From Spirochaetales bacterium (lineage in GTDB: Bacteria > Spirochaetota > Spirochaetia > SZUA-6), in NCBI GenBank assembly GCA_027021365.1, contig JALUUM010000032.1:186001-250000 (forward strand): a stretch of DNA of 64,000 nt, in the 5' to 3' direction. Position numbers and translations under genes: made by a program. The notes beneath the pieces were generated by a model, which ran no database searches, had not been told where the DNA came from, and was given only the letters and a program-made list of their open reading frames with translations. Positions 1-9,369 of the stretch are shown one piece after another (position 1 is the first letter of the stretch; each line of letters starts with the position of its first letter).

Positions 1-1152
1 ATGTTCGTTGGTGTAGGGGCAAGCAGGGTGAGAGACCTCTTTGACCAGGGAAGAAAAAATGCACCGTGTATTCTTTTCATAGATGAGTTGGATGCAGTTG
101 GCAGGACACGAGGTGCAGGGTATGGTGGCGGACATGATGAAAGGGAGCAAACGCTGAACCAGATGCTTGTAGAGATGGATGGCTTTGACACAAAGGACGG
201 AGTTATAATACTGGCTGCTACCAATAGGCCGGATGTACTTGACCCGGCACTTCTCAGGCCGGGAAGGTTCGACAGACAGGTCGTAGTAGATATGCCGGAT
301 GTCAAAGAGCGCGAAGAGATTTTAAGACTTCATGCCAAGAAGATCCCCGTTGCCGATGATGTCGATTTCAAGAGAATAGCACGTGCAACTCCGGGTTCAT
401 CCGGTGCCGATCTTGCCAATTTGGTCAATGAAGCCGCTTTATTTGCTGCCAGAAGGAACAAAACAAAGGTTGAGATGGAAGATTTCGAAGATGCTCGTGA
501 TAAGACCCTAATGGGGATAGCCAGAAAGTCAAAGGTGATTCCTCCGAAGGAAAAAAGGATGACTGCCTTTCACGAAGCAGGTCATACGTTGCTTCATTAT
601 TATCTAAAGAATGCAGATCCTCTCCACAAGGTAACTATTATTCCCCATGGGAGGGCACTCGGTGTAGCCTTCTCCCTTCCGGAAGAGGAATCGTATTCGA
701 GAAGCAAGGGATGGCTTGTCGATCGCATAACGATTGCCATGGGAGGGTATGCTGCTGAAAGTATAATCTACCAGGAAACCTCGACAGGGGCTCAGAACGA
801 TATCGAACAGGCAACTGAGATTGCACGGAGAATGGTTTGTGAATGGGGTATGAGCAAAACCCTTGGTCCAATTGCATATGGTCAGAAGGAAGAGCCGATT
901 TTCATAGGAAAGGAGATATCACGTCATAAGGATTATTCAGAGGAAACGGCAAAAAAGATCGACCTTGAAATAAAAGAAATAATCAATGATGCTCTTGAAA
1001 CAGCCAAAAAGATTTTGAGTGACAATAAGGAAAAGCTGACCCTTCTTGCAGAGACACTTATCAAGAAGGAAACCCTGGATGATAGCGAGGTGAGAGAACT
1101 CCTTGGTTTTCCCGAAAGGAAAGGAGAAGCGGAAGAGGAAGTGGCTTCTTAG
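1..1152 (+). CDS. ftsH: ATP-dependent zinc metalloprotease FtsH, C-terminal part (5' truncated)
   Basis: Membrane-anchored AAA+ protease that degrades misfolded membrane proteins and short-lived regulators. The window opens inside the AAA domain, so the first Met is internal; the N-terminal membrane segments and Walker A lie outside. Visible are Walker B ([10 protein letters not shown], fragment residues about 25-34), the second region of homology with its arginine fingers ([20 protein letters not shown], about 74-93), the zinc motif HEAGH at 191-195, and the third ligand region [10 protein letters not shown] with Asp about 267. The acidic C-terminal tail is normal for the family. The gene is followed after 21 bases by the HtrA-like gene on the same strand, so two envelope quality-control proteases may share a transcript. 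The identification is certain; only the true start is missing. Confidence 0.97.
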   Translation: MFVGVGASRVRDLFDQGRKNAPCILFIDELDAVGRTRGAGYGGGHDEREQTLNQMLVEMDGFDTKDGVIILAATNRPDVLDPALLRPGRFDRQVVVDMPDVKEREEILRLHAKKIPVADDVDFKRIARATPGSSGADLANLVNEAALFAARRNKTKVEMEDFEDARDKTLMGIARKSKVIPPKEKRMTAFHEAGHTLLHYYLKNADPLHKVTIIPHGRALGVAFSLPEEESYSRSKGWLVDRITIAMGGYAAESIIYQETSTGAQNDIEQATEIARRMVCEWGMSKTLGPIAYGQKEEPIFIGKEISRHKDYSEETAKKIDLEIKEIINDALETAKKILSDNKEKLTLLAETLIKKETLDDSEVRELLGFPERKGEAEEEVAS

Positions 1153-1173
1153 AGTTGTTCCAGAACTTGATAT

Positions 1174-2988
1174 ATGACTCGAAAAAAAACAATAAAAATA
1201 CTTTTGCTATTTTCAATACTCACTTTATTTACATCGTGTACAACAGTAAAGAAACAAGAATCCTCCGACCCCTCTTTGACAGAAAAAAAATTGACTTCTC
1301 TTGAGAAATCAAAGATAGAAAAACTGATAGAGGGAAAAAAATACTTCAAAGCTCTGCAGGAAATTTCTTTTGTGGAGGGAGAAAAAGACCGGTATTCTTT
1401 TGTCAGGGGGTATCTGGATGAAGCAAGAAACAGGGTGTACCTCCTTCTTGAAAATGATTTCAATAAGAAGATAGAGGAAAAGAATTTCAGAGAGGCATAC
1501 TCCATCTTTTTATCTATGAGGAATATCTCCCCTTCTTTGGTCCCTGACAATTGGACGGAAAAGAAACTTATCATGGATATCGGCCACAGTTATCTTGAAA
1601 AGGGTAACAAAGTCATAGCCTTGAATTATCTCGAGAGGGCAACATCTCTTGGGAAGCCGACCAAAGGGGAGCTGGATGAGATTCTGAAGCTATCATACCA
1701 GTTGCGAAACAGGAGAGCGTATCAGCATGTGAGGGGGCTTTATTCGAGGTACAATCTTAAGATTCCGGAAAAGTACTCTGAAAAACAAATCAATAAGCCC
1801 CTTCTCGCATCTATGGCCAAGGGGACTGTAACGGTTTGGGTCGATAGAGGAATAAAGATAGAGAACGGGGTAGGTGTACCTGACAGGGTTATTGGTAGTG
1901 CCTTTTTCATCGATCCCAGGGGCTATCTTCTTACCAACTACCATGTGATAAAGAGTGAAGTCGATCCTGAATACGAGGGATATTCACGTCTCTACATAAG
2001 GCTTTCCGGTCAGAGCAAGGCGAGGATACCCGCAAAAGTAATAGGTTATGACAGGGTATTCGACCTGGCCCTTTTGAAAACGGAGATAGAGCCAGATTTC
2101 GTGTTCTATCCTGCTTCCGATGTGAATGTTCAACCGGGGAACAAGGTTTATGCTATCGGTTCACCGGGCGGTCTGAAAAATACGATAACCTCAGGTATCG
2201 TTTCGGCAGTCGGAAGGAGATTCCTTCAAATTGGCGATGCAATACAGGTTGATGCACCTTTGAACCCAGGTAACAGCGGTGGTCCTCTGTTGAATAGTAA
2301 TGCTGAACTCATAGGAATTGTTTTTGCCGGCATTGAGCAGTTCGAGGGTGTCAACTTTGCAATTCCATGGTATTGGATAGATAAAGTTCTTCCTCTCCTA
2401 TATGATGGCGGCGAGGTTAAGCATCCATGGCTAGGTATGGCTCTGAATGAAGGAGAAGAAGGATTGGAGGTTCTATACCTTGTACCGGAAGAACCGGCTG
2501 CAAATACGGGTATCCTTCCGGGAGATTTCATCGTTTCATTCGATGGGAGGAAGGTAAAAAAGAGAAAGGAACTTCAGAGTTTGATTCTTGACGCCCCCCT
2601 GCCTTCTCTGGCAAAGCTTGCATGGCGTCACGGTGATACAGTGAAGAGCAGGCTAATAGCGGTTACCGAGAGGCCGAACAGCCCCGTTGAACTGGCTCTG
2701 GAGCGTGATGACAAGGACAGGGTGCTGTATCCCCTGTTCGGATTCGAACTGGAGAATACGGGAAGCTTCCTCTGGAATAAGAATTATATAGTAAAGCGAG
2801 TCATAACCGGGTCTATTGCAGATGAAACAGGGATATCGAAAGGTGATCCGCTTACTATACAGGGGTGGAAGGTAGATAAGAAGAAGAAGTACGCCATTCT
2901 TCAGATCTACATCAAGAAGAGAAAAGCAGGTTTCCTCGAGAGCACGATTCAGCTTGTATCATATCTCGAAACGGATAATTTTTATTGA
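1174..2988 (+). CDS. HtrA/DegP-like trypsin-fold serine protease, predicted lipoprotein with helical N-terminal region
   Basis: Predicted periplasmic lipoprotein protease of the S1C family. A short hydrophobic signal ends in a lipobox-like LFTSC (Cys about 22). Residues about 35-210 are charged helical repeats that look TPR-like and are not part of ordinary DegP. The protease domain follows, with catalytic triad His257 (TNYHV), Asp297 (FDLALLK) and Ser368 (GNSGGPL). Two C-terminal PDZ-like regions follow (about 405-480 and 515-600). At 604 residues it is longer than typical DegP (about 450-500). Lipid anchoring plus a helical front is unusual; the helices may bind substrate or partner, but that is inference. 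No clear Shine-Dalgarno precedes the ATG. The 3' end overlaps the convergent receiver-ATPase gene by 7 bases. Confidence 0.87.
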   Translation: MTRKKTIKILLLFSILTLFTSCTTVKKQESSDPSLTEKKLTSLEKSKIEKLIEGKKYFKALQEISFVEGEKDRYSFVRGYLDEARNRVYLLLENDFNKKIEEKNFREAYSIFLSMRNISPSLVPDNWTEKKLIMDIGHSYLEKGNKVIALNYLERATSLGKPTKGELDEILKLSYQLRNRRAYQHVRGLYSRYNLKIPEKYSEKQINKPLLASMAKGTVTVWVDRGIKIENGVGVPDRVIGSAFFIDPRGYLLTNYHVIKSEVDPEYEGYSRLYIRLSGQSKARIPAKVIGYDRVFDLALLKTEIEPDFVFYPASDVNVQPGNKVYAIGSPGGLKNTITSGIVSAVGRRFLQIGDAIQVDAPLNPGNSGGPLLNSNAELIGIVFAGIEQFEGVNFAIPWYWIDKVLPLLYDGGEVKHPWLGMALNEGEEGLEVLYLVPEEPAANTGILPGDFIVSFDGRKVKKRKELQSLILDAPLPSLAKLAWRHGDTVKSRLIAVTERPNSPVELALERDDKDRVLYPLFGFELENTGSFLWNKNYIVKRVITGSIADETGISKGDPLTIQGWKVDKKKKYAILQIYIKKRKAGFLESTIQLVSYLETDNFY

Positions 2989-3890
2989 TCCGATTCCTCC
3001 GATTTATACTTTACAAGTGTTACTTCGTTGCCTATGTTATTGTATTTGACTTCGTCATAGTATATCTTGGTAAGAAAAATGCCCCTTCCGTTGTAGCTCA
3101 GGAGGTTATCTGCAGAAACGTCGGGCAAAGATCTCCAGTCAAACCCACTTCCCTCGTCACTTATCTTTACTGTGAATGTATCTTTTTTAAGTATCGATTT
3201 GATTTTTATGAGCTTGTTTCTGTTGTTGTCACTGTTAAGGCGGGACTCAAGAATTGCTCCCCATTTGCCCTCCTCCAGGGCCCTGTGCTTTTCCTCGAAT
3301 GATATGCCAAGGTTTCCATGTTCCACCGCATTGGCTATCATTTCTTCTATTCCTATTTTCAGGTTTAGAATCTCACAATCCGGAACGATTTTCTTTAAAT
3401 GAAGGGTTATCTGGTTTATTACAGGTAAAACATTTGTTTCATAGGTAGGAATCTCAAAATACTTTTCCTCTTCAACGAGGTGCTTGGAAAAGAGAAAACT
3501 CAAATCTGGTTCTATCCTGTGGCGTACTACGCTTTCTATAAACTGGATAAGCTCTTTGAAGTTGAAAGGTTTTTTAAAGAAATTAACGGCTCCTCCCCGG
3601 AGCGCTTCAAGTAGTATCTCCTCATTTCCATAGCCTGTCATCAATATGACCATGGCATTTTTATCTATCTTTCTTATTTCGTTCAACAGGGTAAGGCCAT
3701 CCATATGCGGCATCATGATGTCGGAAACAACCACGACCGGGTGGCTCAGTCTGAAAAGTTCTATTGCTTCGCGCCCGTCCTTTGCCTCGATCGGTTCAAA
3801 CCCCGCCTGTTTGAGAAACCTGCTCAAGATCTGGCGAAGTATTTCTTCATCGTCTGCTATCAAAACTCTTCTGTTAGTTAAAATGTCCAA
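2982..3890 (-). CDS. Response regulator receiver fused to an RsbW-like HATPase
   Basis: Cytoplasmic signalling protein. Residues 1-120 form a CheY-like receiver with the acidic pair (VLIADDEE), phospho-acceptor Asp57 (VSDIMMP), and the conserved Thr (MTGYG) and Lys (FFKKPF). Residues about 165-300 form a GHKL-type ATPase with an N-box (EEMIANAVEHG), G1-like box (SDEGSGFDW) and glycine-rich lid (NGRGIFL), resembling RsbW/SpoIIAB anti-sigma kinases and lacking a phospho-accepting His domain. The likely role is a phosphorylation-controlled anti-sigma or serine-kinase switch; the partner is not visible here. It starts with TTG; a promoter candidate lies just upstream. It is transcribed divergently from lepA. 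Confidence 0.85.
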   Translation of the reverse strand: MDILTNRRVLIADDEEILRQILSRFLKQAGFEPIEAKDGREAIELFRLSHPVVVVSDIMMPHMDGLTLLNEIRKIDKNAMVILMTGYGNEEILLEALRGGAVNFFKKPFNFKELIQFIESVVRHRIEPDLSFLFSKHLVEEEKYFEIPTYETNVLPVINQITLHLKKIVPDCEILNLKIGIEEMIANAVEHGNLGISFEEKHRALEEGKWGAILESRLNSDNNRNKLIKIKSILKKDTFTVKISDEGSGFDWRSLPDVSADNLLSYNGRGIFLTKIYYDEVKYNNIGNEVTLVKYKSEESDQ

Positions 3891-3914
3891 TTTCTCTTTT
3901 CCTCACCTGCCTTA

Positions 3915-3942
3915 ACTATATTGATATTTGCCTGAATTTCAA
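3915..3942 (-). promoter_or_regulatory. Candidate sigma-70 promoter for the receiver-ATPase gene
   Basis: On the minus strand a TTGAAA box (3937-3942) is separated by 16 bases from TATAGT (3915-3920), about 25 bases before the TTG start of the receiver-ATPase gene. It lies in the divergent intergenic region shared with lepA. A weaker plus-strand pair, TTGATA (3921-3926) and GATTAT (3943-3948), may serve lepA. Confidence 0.5.
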
Positions 3943-3986
3943 GATTATTGAAGAAATCCTCGGGTATGTGTATATTGATGTCACCG

Positions 3987-5786
3987 ATGAAAAAGCAGGA
4001 TTTGATAAGAAATTTTTGCATAATAGCCCATATCGATCATGGAAAGTCAACCCTTGCAGATAGGTTTATCCAGAAGGCTCACATCGTTTCTGAGAGAGAG
4101 TTCCATGATCAGATGCTTGATAACATGGAAATAGAGAGAGAACGAGGTATAACAATAAAATCACAGGCAATAACTATTCCGTACAAGGCCAAGGATGAGA
4201 AGATCTACAATTTGAATCTCGTTGATACCCCGGGACATGTCGATTTTTATTATGAGGTATCGAGAGCACTCAGTGCATGCGAAGGTGCCGTTCTCCTTAT
4301 TGATGCCACACAAGGGGTTGAAGCTCAGACCCTGTCAAATATGTACATGGCGCTGGAAAACGATCTTGAAATAATACCGGTGATAAACAAGATTGATCTG
4401 CCCGGTGCTGATATCGATAGAGTAAAGAAACAGATAGATGATGACCTTGGTCTTGATCCTGAAACAGCGCTTTTGGTATCTGCCAAGTATGGTACCGGTG
4501 TGGAAGAACTAATGGAATCGATAGTAGAGAGAGTACCACCTCCGGACGGTTCAGAGAATACAGCCCCAAAAGCATTGATTTTTGATTCACATTATGATTC
4601 CTACAGGGGTGTTGTTGTACATGTGAGGGTCTTTGAAGGAATAATAAGGGCGGGAGATAACATCAAACTCTGGTCGACAGATTCTGTCTACAAAGTTGAA
4701 GAAACGGGTATATTCCGAATCGGTTTGGAAAAAACGAAGAGCCTCGGTGCCGGGGAAGTTGGTTACCTCATTGCCGGCATAAAAGTCCTGAAAGATGCAC
4801 GGGTAGGTGATACGGTTACGAATGCCGACAAGCCGTGTAATAAACCACTTCCGGGTTTCAGAGAGGTAAAACCCGTTGTTTTTTCCTCTATATACCCTAT
4901 AGATTCCAATGACTATGAATTATTGCAGATGGCGATGGAGAAGTTGCAGTTGAACGATGCATCTCTTGTATATGAAAAAGACTCGTCAGCGGCTCTGGGC
5001 TTTGGCTTCAGATGTGGTTTCCTCGGTCTGCTTCATCTGGAGATAATTCAGGAACGTCTCGAAAAGGAGTACAATCTTGGCGTTCTCTTTACATCACCTT
5101 CGGTAAAATACAGGGTAACGCTGAGAAACGGTGAGGTACTGTATGTAGACAATCCCCAGAACTATCCTGATCCTGCCAAAATAGAAAAAACTGAGGAACC
5201 ATACATCAGGGCTTCTATTATTACGCCGGAGAAGTATCTGGGTAATATCATAAACCTCTGCCTGGAAAAGAGGGGAATTCAGAAAACAATGACCTATCTC
5301 GATTCCAAAAGAGTGGAATTGATTTATGAGATGCCGCTCTCCGAGGTTATATATGACTTCTACGACAAGTTGAAATCGGTTAGCAGGGGTTATGCGTCCT
5401 TCGATTACGAGATAATCGATTATAGATCCACCGATGTGGTGAAACTTGATATTCTCTTGAATGGTAAACCGGTAGATGCCCTCTCACAGCTTGTTTACAG
5501 AGAAAATGCATATTCCATCGCAAGGTCTGTATGTAAAAAGTTGAAAGAGGAAATACCGAGGCATCAGTTTAAAATACCTATTCAGGGTGCAATCGGAGGC
5601 CAGATTATAGCAAGAGAGACCATTTCAGCTCTTAGGAAGGATGTAACTGCAAAGTGTTATGGCGGAGACATAACGAGGAAGAGAAAGCTCCTGGAGAAGC
5701 AGAAAGAGGGTAAAAAGAGGATGAAGATGATTGGTGATGTACAACTGCCCCAGTCAGCTTTCCTCTCCGTACTCAAGAGAACATGA
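3987..5786 (+). CDS. lepA: Elongation factor 4 (LepA), back-translocating GTPase
   Basis: Ribosome-associated GTPase of about 600 residues. The G1 motif AHIDHGKST, switch/G2 [10 protein letters not shown]3 DTPGH and G4 NKID are all visible, and the C-terminal LepA-specific domain is present with its basic tail ([21 protein letters not shown] split over the end). The open frame extends upstream to a TTG at 3948 with further ATGs at 3966, 3978 and 3987. I chose 3987 because it begins [10 protein letters not shown], matching the usual short N-terminus before the P-loop; none of the starts has a clear Shine-Dalgarno. The gene is divergent from the receiver-ATPase gene and convergent with the Maf-family gene. 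Identification is secure, the exact start is not. Confidence 0.97.
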   Translation: MKKQDLIRNFCIIAHIDHGKSTLADRFIQKAHIVSEREFHDQMLDNMEIERERGITIKSQAITIPYKAKDEKIYNLNLVDTPGHVDFYYEVSRALSACEGAVLLIDATQGVEAQTLSNMYMALENDLEIIPVINKIDLPGADIDRVKKQIDDDLGLDPETALLVSAKYGTGVEELMESIVERVPPPDGSENTAPKALIFDSHYDSYRGVVVHVRVFEGIIRAGDNIKLWSTDSVYKVEETGIFRIGLEKTKSLGAGEVGYLIAGIKVLKDARVGDTVTNADKPCNKPLPGFREVKPVVFSSIYPIDSNDYELLQMAMEKLQLNDASLVYEKDSSAALGFGFRCGFLGLLHLEIIQERLEKEYNLGVLFTSPSVKYRVTLRNGEVLYVDNPQNYPDPAKIEKTEEPYIRASIITPEKYLGNIINLCLEKRGIQKTMTYLDSKRVELIYEMPLSEVIYDFYDKLKSVSRGYASFDYEIIDYRSTDVVKLDILLNGKPVDALSQLVYRENAYSIARSVCKKLKEEIPRHQFKIPIQGAIGGQIIARETISALRKDVTAKCYGGDITRKRKLLEKQKEGKKRMKMIGDVQLPQSAFLSVLKRT

Positions 5787-5797
5787 TAGGATTGGTT

Positions 5798-7411
5798 CTA
5801 GAAAGTAGACAGGAATTTCATGAAGTATCTCGCCGAGATAAGAATCCGTTCTAGAAAACCTCTGTTTTTCTCCGGGATGCCATCCCTGAAATCAGGAAAG
5901 AAAAAGTAGGTATAGTCGATATCCCTTAGTCTTCTGTCATTAAGAACATCAGCTGTAAGTGATACATCTCCTTCAAGTATATCGATAATCAGTTTTTCCG
6001 CCTCTGCTAGTATTCTTTTTTCATCGTGGTAAAAATCCCCAAGAGATTCTATATCGAATGATTTTCTCTCTATTTCGATATTTTTTCTGTTACCAGGAAT
6101 GATATTTTTAAGCTCTTCTCTGTTACTGATTTCATGTGCTTCATCCAGGATGTGAGTTCCCCTGTAGGAGTAGATTTTTCCGCTTTTATCAGCCATTTCT
6201 CTGAATAGATTGGCAAAGTTATCGAGAACGATATCCGTTTCTACTTTATCATGCTCTTTCCTTTTTCGAATGAATCTCGGTCGGCTGAAAAGGGCATTCA
6301 AGTTTTCCAGTTCCAGAGGAAGAAATCTGTTGTTTGAGTGCAGCATCGATTGGTGAAAGGCACTGCCGATTGAATGTGTCAATCCCCTTGTATAGCTGAA
6401 ATCAAGGCCGATAGTGATAACCGGTGCGTTGGATACTCTGTTGGCCAAATGGACCGCAGTGTTCCCAACGGAGCCGAGGGGGCGAATACTCGATGGCAAA
6501 AGGTCCATTTTTTTGAGGCGTTCGAAGATTCCAAGGTAGGAAAATTGTGAAAGAAAGGAGAAGTGATATTTTCTTTCCGGTAGTCTGAAAATATTCGGAT
6601 TAACGGAAAGATCGGTGATCACATAGCTTTCTTGGAACCTGCAGGGCAGGAAATCAAAAAGATTGGTGAGTTGTGAGTCCACCGTTACTATGAAGTCAGG
6701 TTTCAAATTTATGTCACAGAGAAGGGGGAGGGAAGAATCAACTGCTATTACTACAGCGTTTTCTGTGAAATCGAGAATTTCGGGAAGTGCATCACGGGCA
6801 GAGGGCCCGGCGCCAATAACAAAAGCAGGTGACTTCAGCTTGATCGAAGCAATATCATATGATTCGCCCAAGTGTGGAAGGTTTATCAGGATATTGCGCA
6901 TCCAGAGATTTCCCATTCCGATGATTGTCATCCTGCTCTGCCAGTAGGATGCAATCTCTTCACTGAGAAGGTCTTCGATGTAATCGTACAATTGCCTGTA
7001 AAGAATGTACCCTTTGGAAAGTGTGACCTTGCTTACCCGCCTTAGCGCTGAGAGGTTTATTCTCCTTAGCAGCTCTCTAATACTATCGGGATTAGTGGTT
7101 CTTACAACAGTGATTCTTTCATCTCGAGGGATTCTTGAAGGGTTCAAGGTCAAGGCAAGTTTGAATAATTTTTCATCTGCTTCGATACAGAGAATATGGG
7201 CATCCCGCGGAAGTTTCTTGAGAATCGTATTCAAGCCGTACCCAAGCCCTATGGAAGGAATGAATACCAGGGTACCTTCGTTGATTGTTGTATTGGATGC
7301 CCTGTTTTCAGCTCTTCCTTCAGGATCAACGGTAGAATATAGGTAGCTTCCTCCGTAGAAAAGGTTTAGCCCCTTTCCGGTTTTTCTTAATAGAGGTTCA
7401 TCCTCCGGCAT
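5798..7411 (-). CDS. Maf/DUF115 family protein (motility-associated, MptE-like)
   Basis: One of three members of this family in the window. The central nucleotide-binding-like core begins at VIGAGPSARDALP (about 198) and continues through AVDSSLPLL, DFIVTVDSQ and a conserved TIGLDFSY segment. The family includes flagellin Maf glycosyltransferases (nonulosonic acid addition) and shares a fold with archaeal 6-hydroxymethylpterin diphosphokinase (MptE). In a spirochaete the flagellin-modification role is the likelier one, but the substrate cannot be read from sequence. The N-terminal 190 residues contain a Rossmann-like stretch (SIGLGYGLNTIL). It lies 29 bases downstream of the SurA/PpiD-like gene on the same strand, probably co-transcribed. 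Confidence 0.78.
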   Translation of the reverse strand: MPEDEPLLRKTGKGLNLFYGGSYLYSTVDPEGRAENRASNTTINEGTLVFIPSIGLGYGLNTILKKLPRDAHILCIEADEKLFKLALTLNPSRIPRDERITVVRTTNPDSIRELLRRINLSALRRVSKVTLSKGYILYRQLYDYIEDLLSEEIASYWQSRMTIIGMGNLWMRNILINLPHLGESYDIASIKLKSPAFVIGAGPSARDALPEILDFTENAVVIAVDSSLPLLCDINLKPDFIVTVDSQLTNLFDFLPCRFQESYVITDLSVNPNIFRLPERKYHFSFLSQFSYLGIFERLKKMDLLPSSIRPLGSVGNTAVHLANRVSNAPVITIGLDFSYTRGLTHSIGSAFHQSMLHSNNRFLPLELENLNALFSRPRFIRKRKEHDKVETDIVLDNFANLFREMADKSGKIYSYRGTHILDEAHEISNREELKNIIPGNRKNIEIERKSFDIESLGDFYHDEKRILAEAEKLIIDILEGDVSLTADVLNDRRLRDIDYTYFFFPDFRDGIPEKNRGFLERILISARYFMKFLSTF

Positions 7412-7440
7412 TGGCCAATACTATACCACGATATGCTGGA

Positions 7441-8964
7441 TCAAGATCTTGGTGCAATGTATTTGTAGAATGTTTCGTTGAAATTATCCTCCAACTTGTC
7501 CGGATTTGTCAGGTAATTCTGTACATCCATCTGTATAGTCTGTCCGGTAAAGTAAGTGTAGTACCGTTTGAGAATATCCTTTTCCTTTTCATCGGGAGAC
7601 TTTTCTTTAACAAGCTCCAATACAACAACCTGGTCGTCCAGTAGTACCGGGTCAGAAATCTTGCCCTTTTTCAATGAAAACGCCGTTTCAAAGAAGGTTT
7701 TACTGTAATTGGCCGATGTAAGGGATGGCCTGTCTCCCTTGCTTCTTACTGGTTTGAAAGAGAAGATCAATTGATAGTTGATTGGGAAATACTCGGTGAC
7801 AAAAGGGGTGACATTCAAAGTTCCGCATGCATCGAGAAAGCTTGTTTCTCTTGCCTTCTTTGCAAATTTCTCCGCTTCTTTCGTAAAGTAGTCTTCGACC
7901 TTTCCCCTTTCGTATTTCATTATATACTTTTTGATGACATCAAGAAGATCAGGATCCTGCAAGTCTGGTTTTACTGCGGGGGCATTGCAACGGTATATCA
8001 TCCAGCCAAATTTACCCTTGATAACGGGACTTATATCTCCCTCTTTCATTGCAAATACATTATCAAGGTCGGATGAATTTTCAAAGTCATCCTTCAGTTC
8101 GTATCGATACTTCCATCCCATATCACCGTTGTTATTCGCATAGATGTCCTTGGAATAGGATTTTGCTAGCTCTTCGAATTTTCCGCTACCTTCCGTAAGT
8201 TTTTTCTCTATTTTCTCTGCGTCATTTGCACTTGTTTTTATTAGTATCCTGCTCAATTTTATTTTTCTGAAAAGATCCAGATTCTTCTTGCCGTATGAAA
8301 TTACTTCTTCTTCCGGGTAGTCTTTAAAGGGATACGAGACAAACATGAAACTCCTCTCGGGATTATCCATTCCTACGATGAAATTTTCCTCTTTGGAGCT
8401 CCCCCTCTGAAATCCATAGACATCGGAAAGATACTGTTGTTCCATCAGATCTTCCCTGAAAAGTACTCTCGTCTTGTACTTCTCGGAATTAGGTGTCGCA
8501 TTGTACTTTTTTTCACTGAATTTACCATTTTCCATATATGGGCCATACTTGATTATTGCCCTGTCTATCCTGTCTTCTGATATCCAGATCCCACTCCTTT
8601 CGGCCTCAAGAAGGATTGCAGTGTGTAGTACGGTTCGTTCGAAGGCTCCCCGCCATACCTTATACGCTTGGGCCTGAAAGGAATCGGAACTATTTGACTG
8701 TTTTACCTGTTCAGCAATAATTTCTCTCTGTTTGGAGAAATAATTTCCCGGGACATACTTTATTTCTTTACCCTCGTATCGTCCGAAAACAATACTGCCA
8801 CCTGCTCCTATTTTGGAGGCAACTGGTAATCCTATGAATGTAACAACGACGATAAGCAACACACCCACACTGAAAGCGTATAAAAATGGATGAGATTCTT
8901 TCTTTTTCTCTACAGTGGTTTCACGTTTTTTCTTTAGATTTCGTCTTATTTCTCTCGATGGCAT
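7441..8964 (-). CDS. Membrane-anchored parvulin-type peptidyl-prolyl isomerase (SurA/PpiD-like)
   Basis: Envelope folding factor. A basic N-terminus is followed by one membrane segment (about 27-52), giving a periplasmic protein tethered to the inner membrane, as in PpiD. Residues about 90-230 are helical and resemble the SurA N-terminal chaperone region. A parvulin/rotamase domain lies at about 238-335, with landmarks LSRILIK, FEELAKSYS and GDMGW and a C-terminal KGKFGWMIYR. The last 170 residues include a second diverged folding segment. The length, 507 residues, lies between SurA and PpiD. It heads a two-gene minus-strand unit with the Maf/DUF115 gene, so it may assist outer-membrane or flagellar export clients; that link is inferred from position only. 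Confidence 0.85.
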   Translation of the reverse strand: MPSREIRRNLKKKRETTVEKKKESHPFLYAFSVGVLLIVVVTFIGLPVASKIGAGGSIVFGRYEGKEIKYVPGNYFSKQREIIAEQVKQSNSSDSFQAQAYKVWRGAFERTVLHTAILLEAERSGIWISEDRIDRAIIKYGPYMENGKFSEKKYNATPNSEKYKTRVLFREDLMEQQYLSDVYGFQRGSSKEENFIVGMDNPERSFMFVSYPFKDYPEEEVISYGKKNLDLFRKIKLSRILIKTSANDAEKIEKKLTEGSGKFEELAKSYSKDIYANNNGDMGWKYRYELKDDFENSSDLDNVFAMKEGDISPVIKGKFGWMIYRCNAPAVKPDLQDPDLLDVIKKYIMKYERGKVEDYFTKEAEKFAKKARETSFLDACGTLNVTPFVTEYFPINYQLIFSFKPVRSKGDRPSLTSANYSKTFFETAFSLKKGKISDPVLLDDQVVVLELVKEKSPDEKEKDILKRYYTYFTGQTIQMDVQNYLTNPDKLEDNFNETFYKYIAPRS

Positions 8965-9002
8965 ACATGTATCCTGTGATATAGATTTTTTTCAGAGATT
9001 GT

Positions 9003-9031
9003 ACATTAACACCAAATATTTTAAATGTCAA
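9003..9031 (-). promoter_or_regulatory. Candidate promoter for the SurA/PpiD-like gene
   Basis: Minus strand: TTGACA (9026-9031), 17-base spacer, TAATGT (9003-9008) preceded by an extended TGn. The -10 is weak but the -35 is perfect. It is back to back with the tRNA-Asp promoter. Confidence 0.5.
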
Positions 9032-9042
9032 TTACACCTCTC

Positions 9043-9071
9043 TTGACATTTGAATAACCCTTGTTTATATT
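9043..9071 (+). promoter_or_regulatory. Strong sigma-70 promoter for the tRNA-Asp/tRNA-Pro unit
   Basis: TTGACA (9043-9048), spacer of exactly 17 bases, TATATT (9066-9071). The predicted start lies a few bases before the tRNA-Asp 5' end at 9086, as expected for a stable-RNA promoter. Confidence 0.8.
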
Positions 9072-9085
9072 ACACGTACAACACT

Positions 9086-9159
9086 GGGGGCGTGGCGAAG
9101 CTGGTTATCGCGCTGGCCTGTCAAGCCAGAGGCCGCGGGTTCAAGTCCCGTCGCTCCCG
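9086..9159 (+). tRNA. tRNA-Asp (anticodon GTC)
   Basis: Full cloverleaf: acceptor GGGGGCG pairs with CGCTCCC (one G-T pair), anticodon stem CTGGC/GCCAG with loop CTGTCAA giving anticodon GTC, T arm GCGGG-TTCAAGT-CCCGT, discriminator G as expected for tRNA-Asp. CCA is not encoded. Confidence 0.96.
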
Positions 9160-9164
9160 TATCA

Positions 9165-9188
9165 CCCCTTATAGTAAGGGGTTTTTTT
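9165..9188 (+). terminator. Terminator-like hairpin between two tRNAs
   Basis: Six-base stem CCCCTT (9165-9170) and AAGGGG (9176-9181) with loop ATAGT, followed by seven T. It sits 6 bases after tRNA-Asp and 8 bases before tRNA-Pro, leaving no room for a separate tRNA-Pro promoter. Confidence 0.7.
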
Positions 9189-9196
9189 AATACCTT

Positions 9197-9269
9197 CGGG
9201 CTGTAGCGCAGGGGCTAGCGCGCTCGGTTCGGGACCGAGAGGTCGGCGGTTCAAATCCGCCCAGCCCGA
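9197..9269 (+). tRNA. tRNA-Pro (anticodon CGG)
   Basis: Acceptor CGGGCTG pairs with CAGCCCG, anticodon stem CTCGG/CCGAG with loop TTCGGGA giving CGG (codon CCG), T arm GGCGG-TTCAAAT-CCGCC, discriminator A. CCA is not encoded. Expression seems to rely on read-through past the hairpin at 9165-9188. Confidence 0.95.
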
Positions 9270-9369
9270 TCCATTTCTGTTTTACAAGTACTTTTTCCGA
9301 GACAAAAAGTTTGTAATTATAGTTTATGGCATACAAGGCCGAATATTGGGATAGGTCTGCATTGATGTT

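Noticed and set aside
1..3. The ATG at position 1 as the start of a short protease
   Set aside because: The sequence begins inside the FtsH AAA domain; the real gene starts outside the window.
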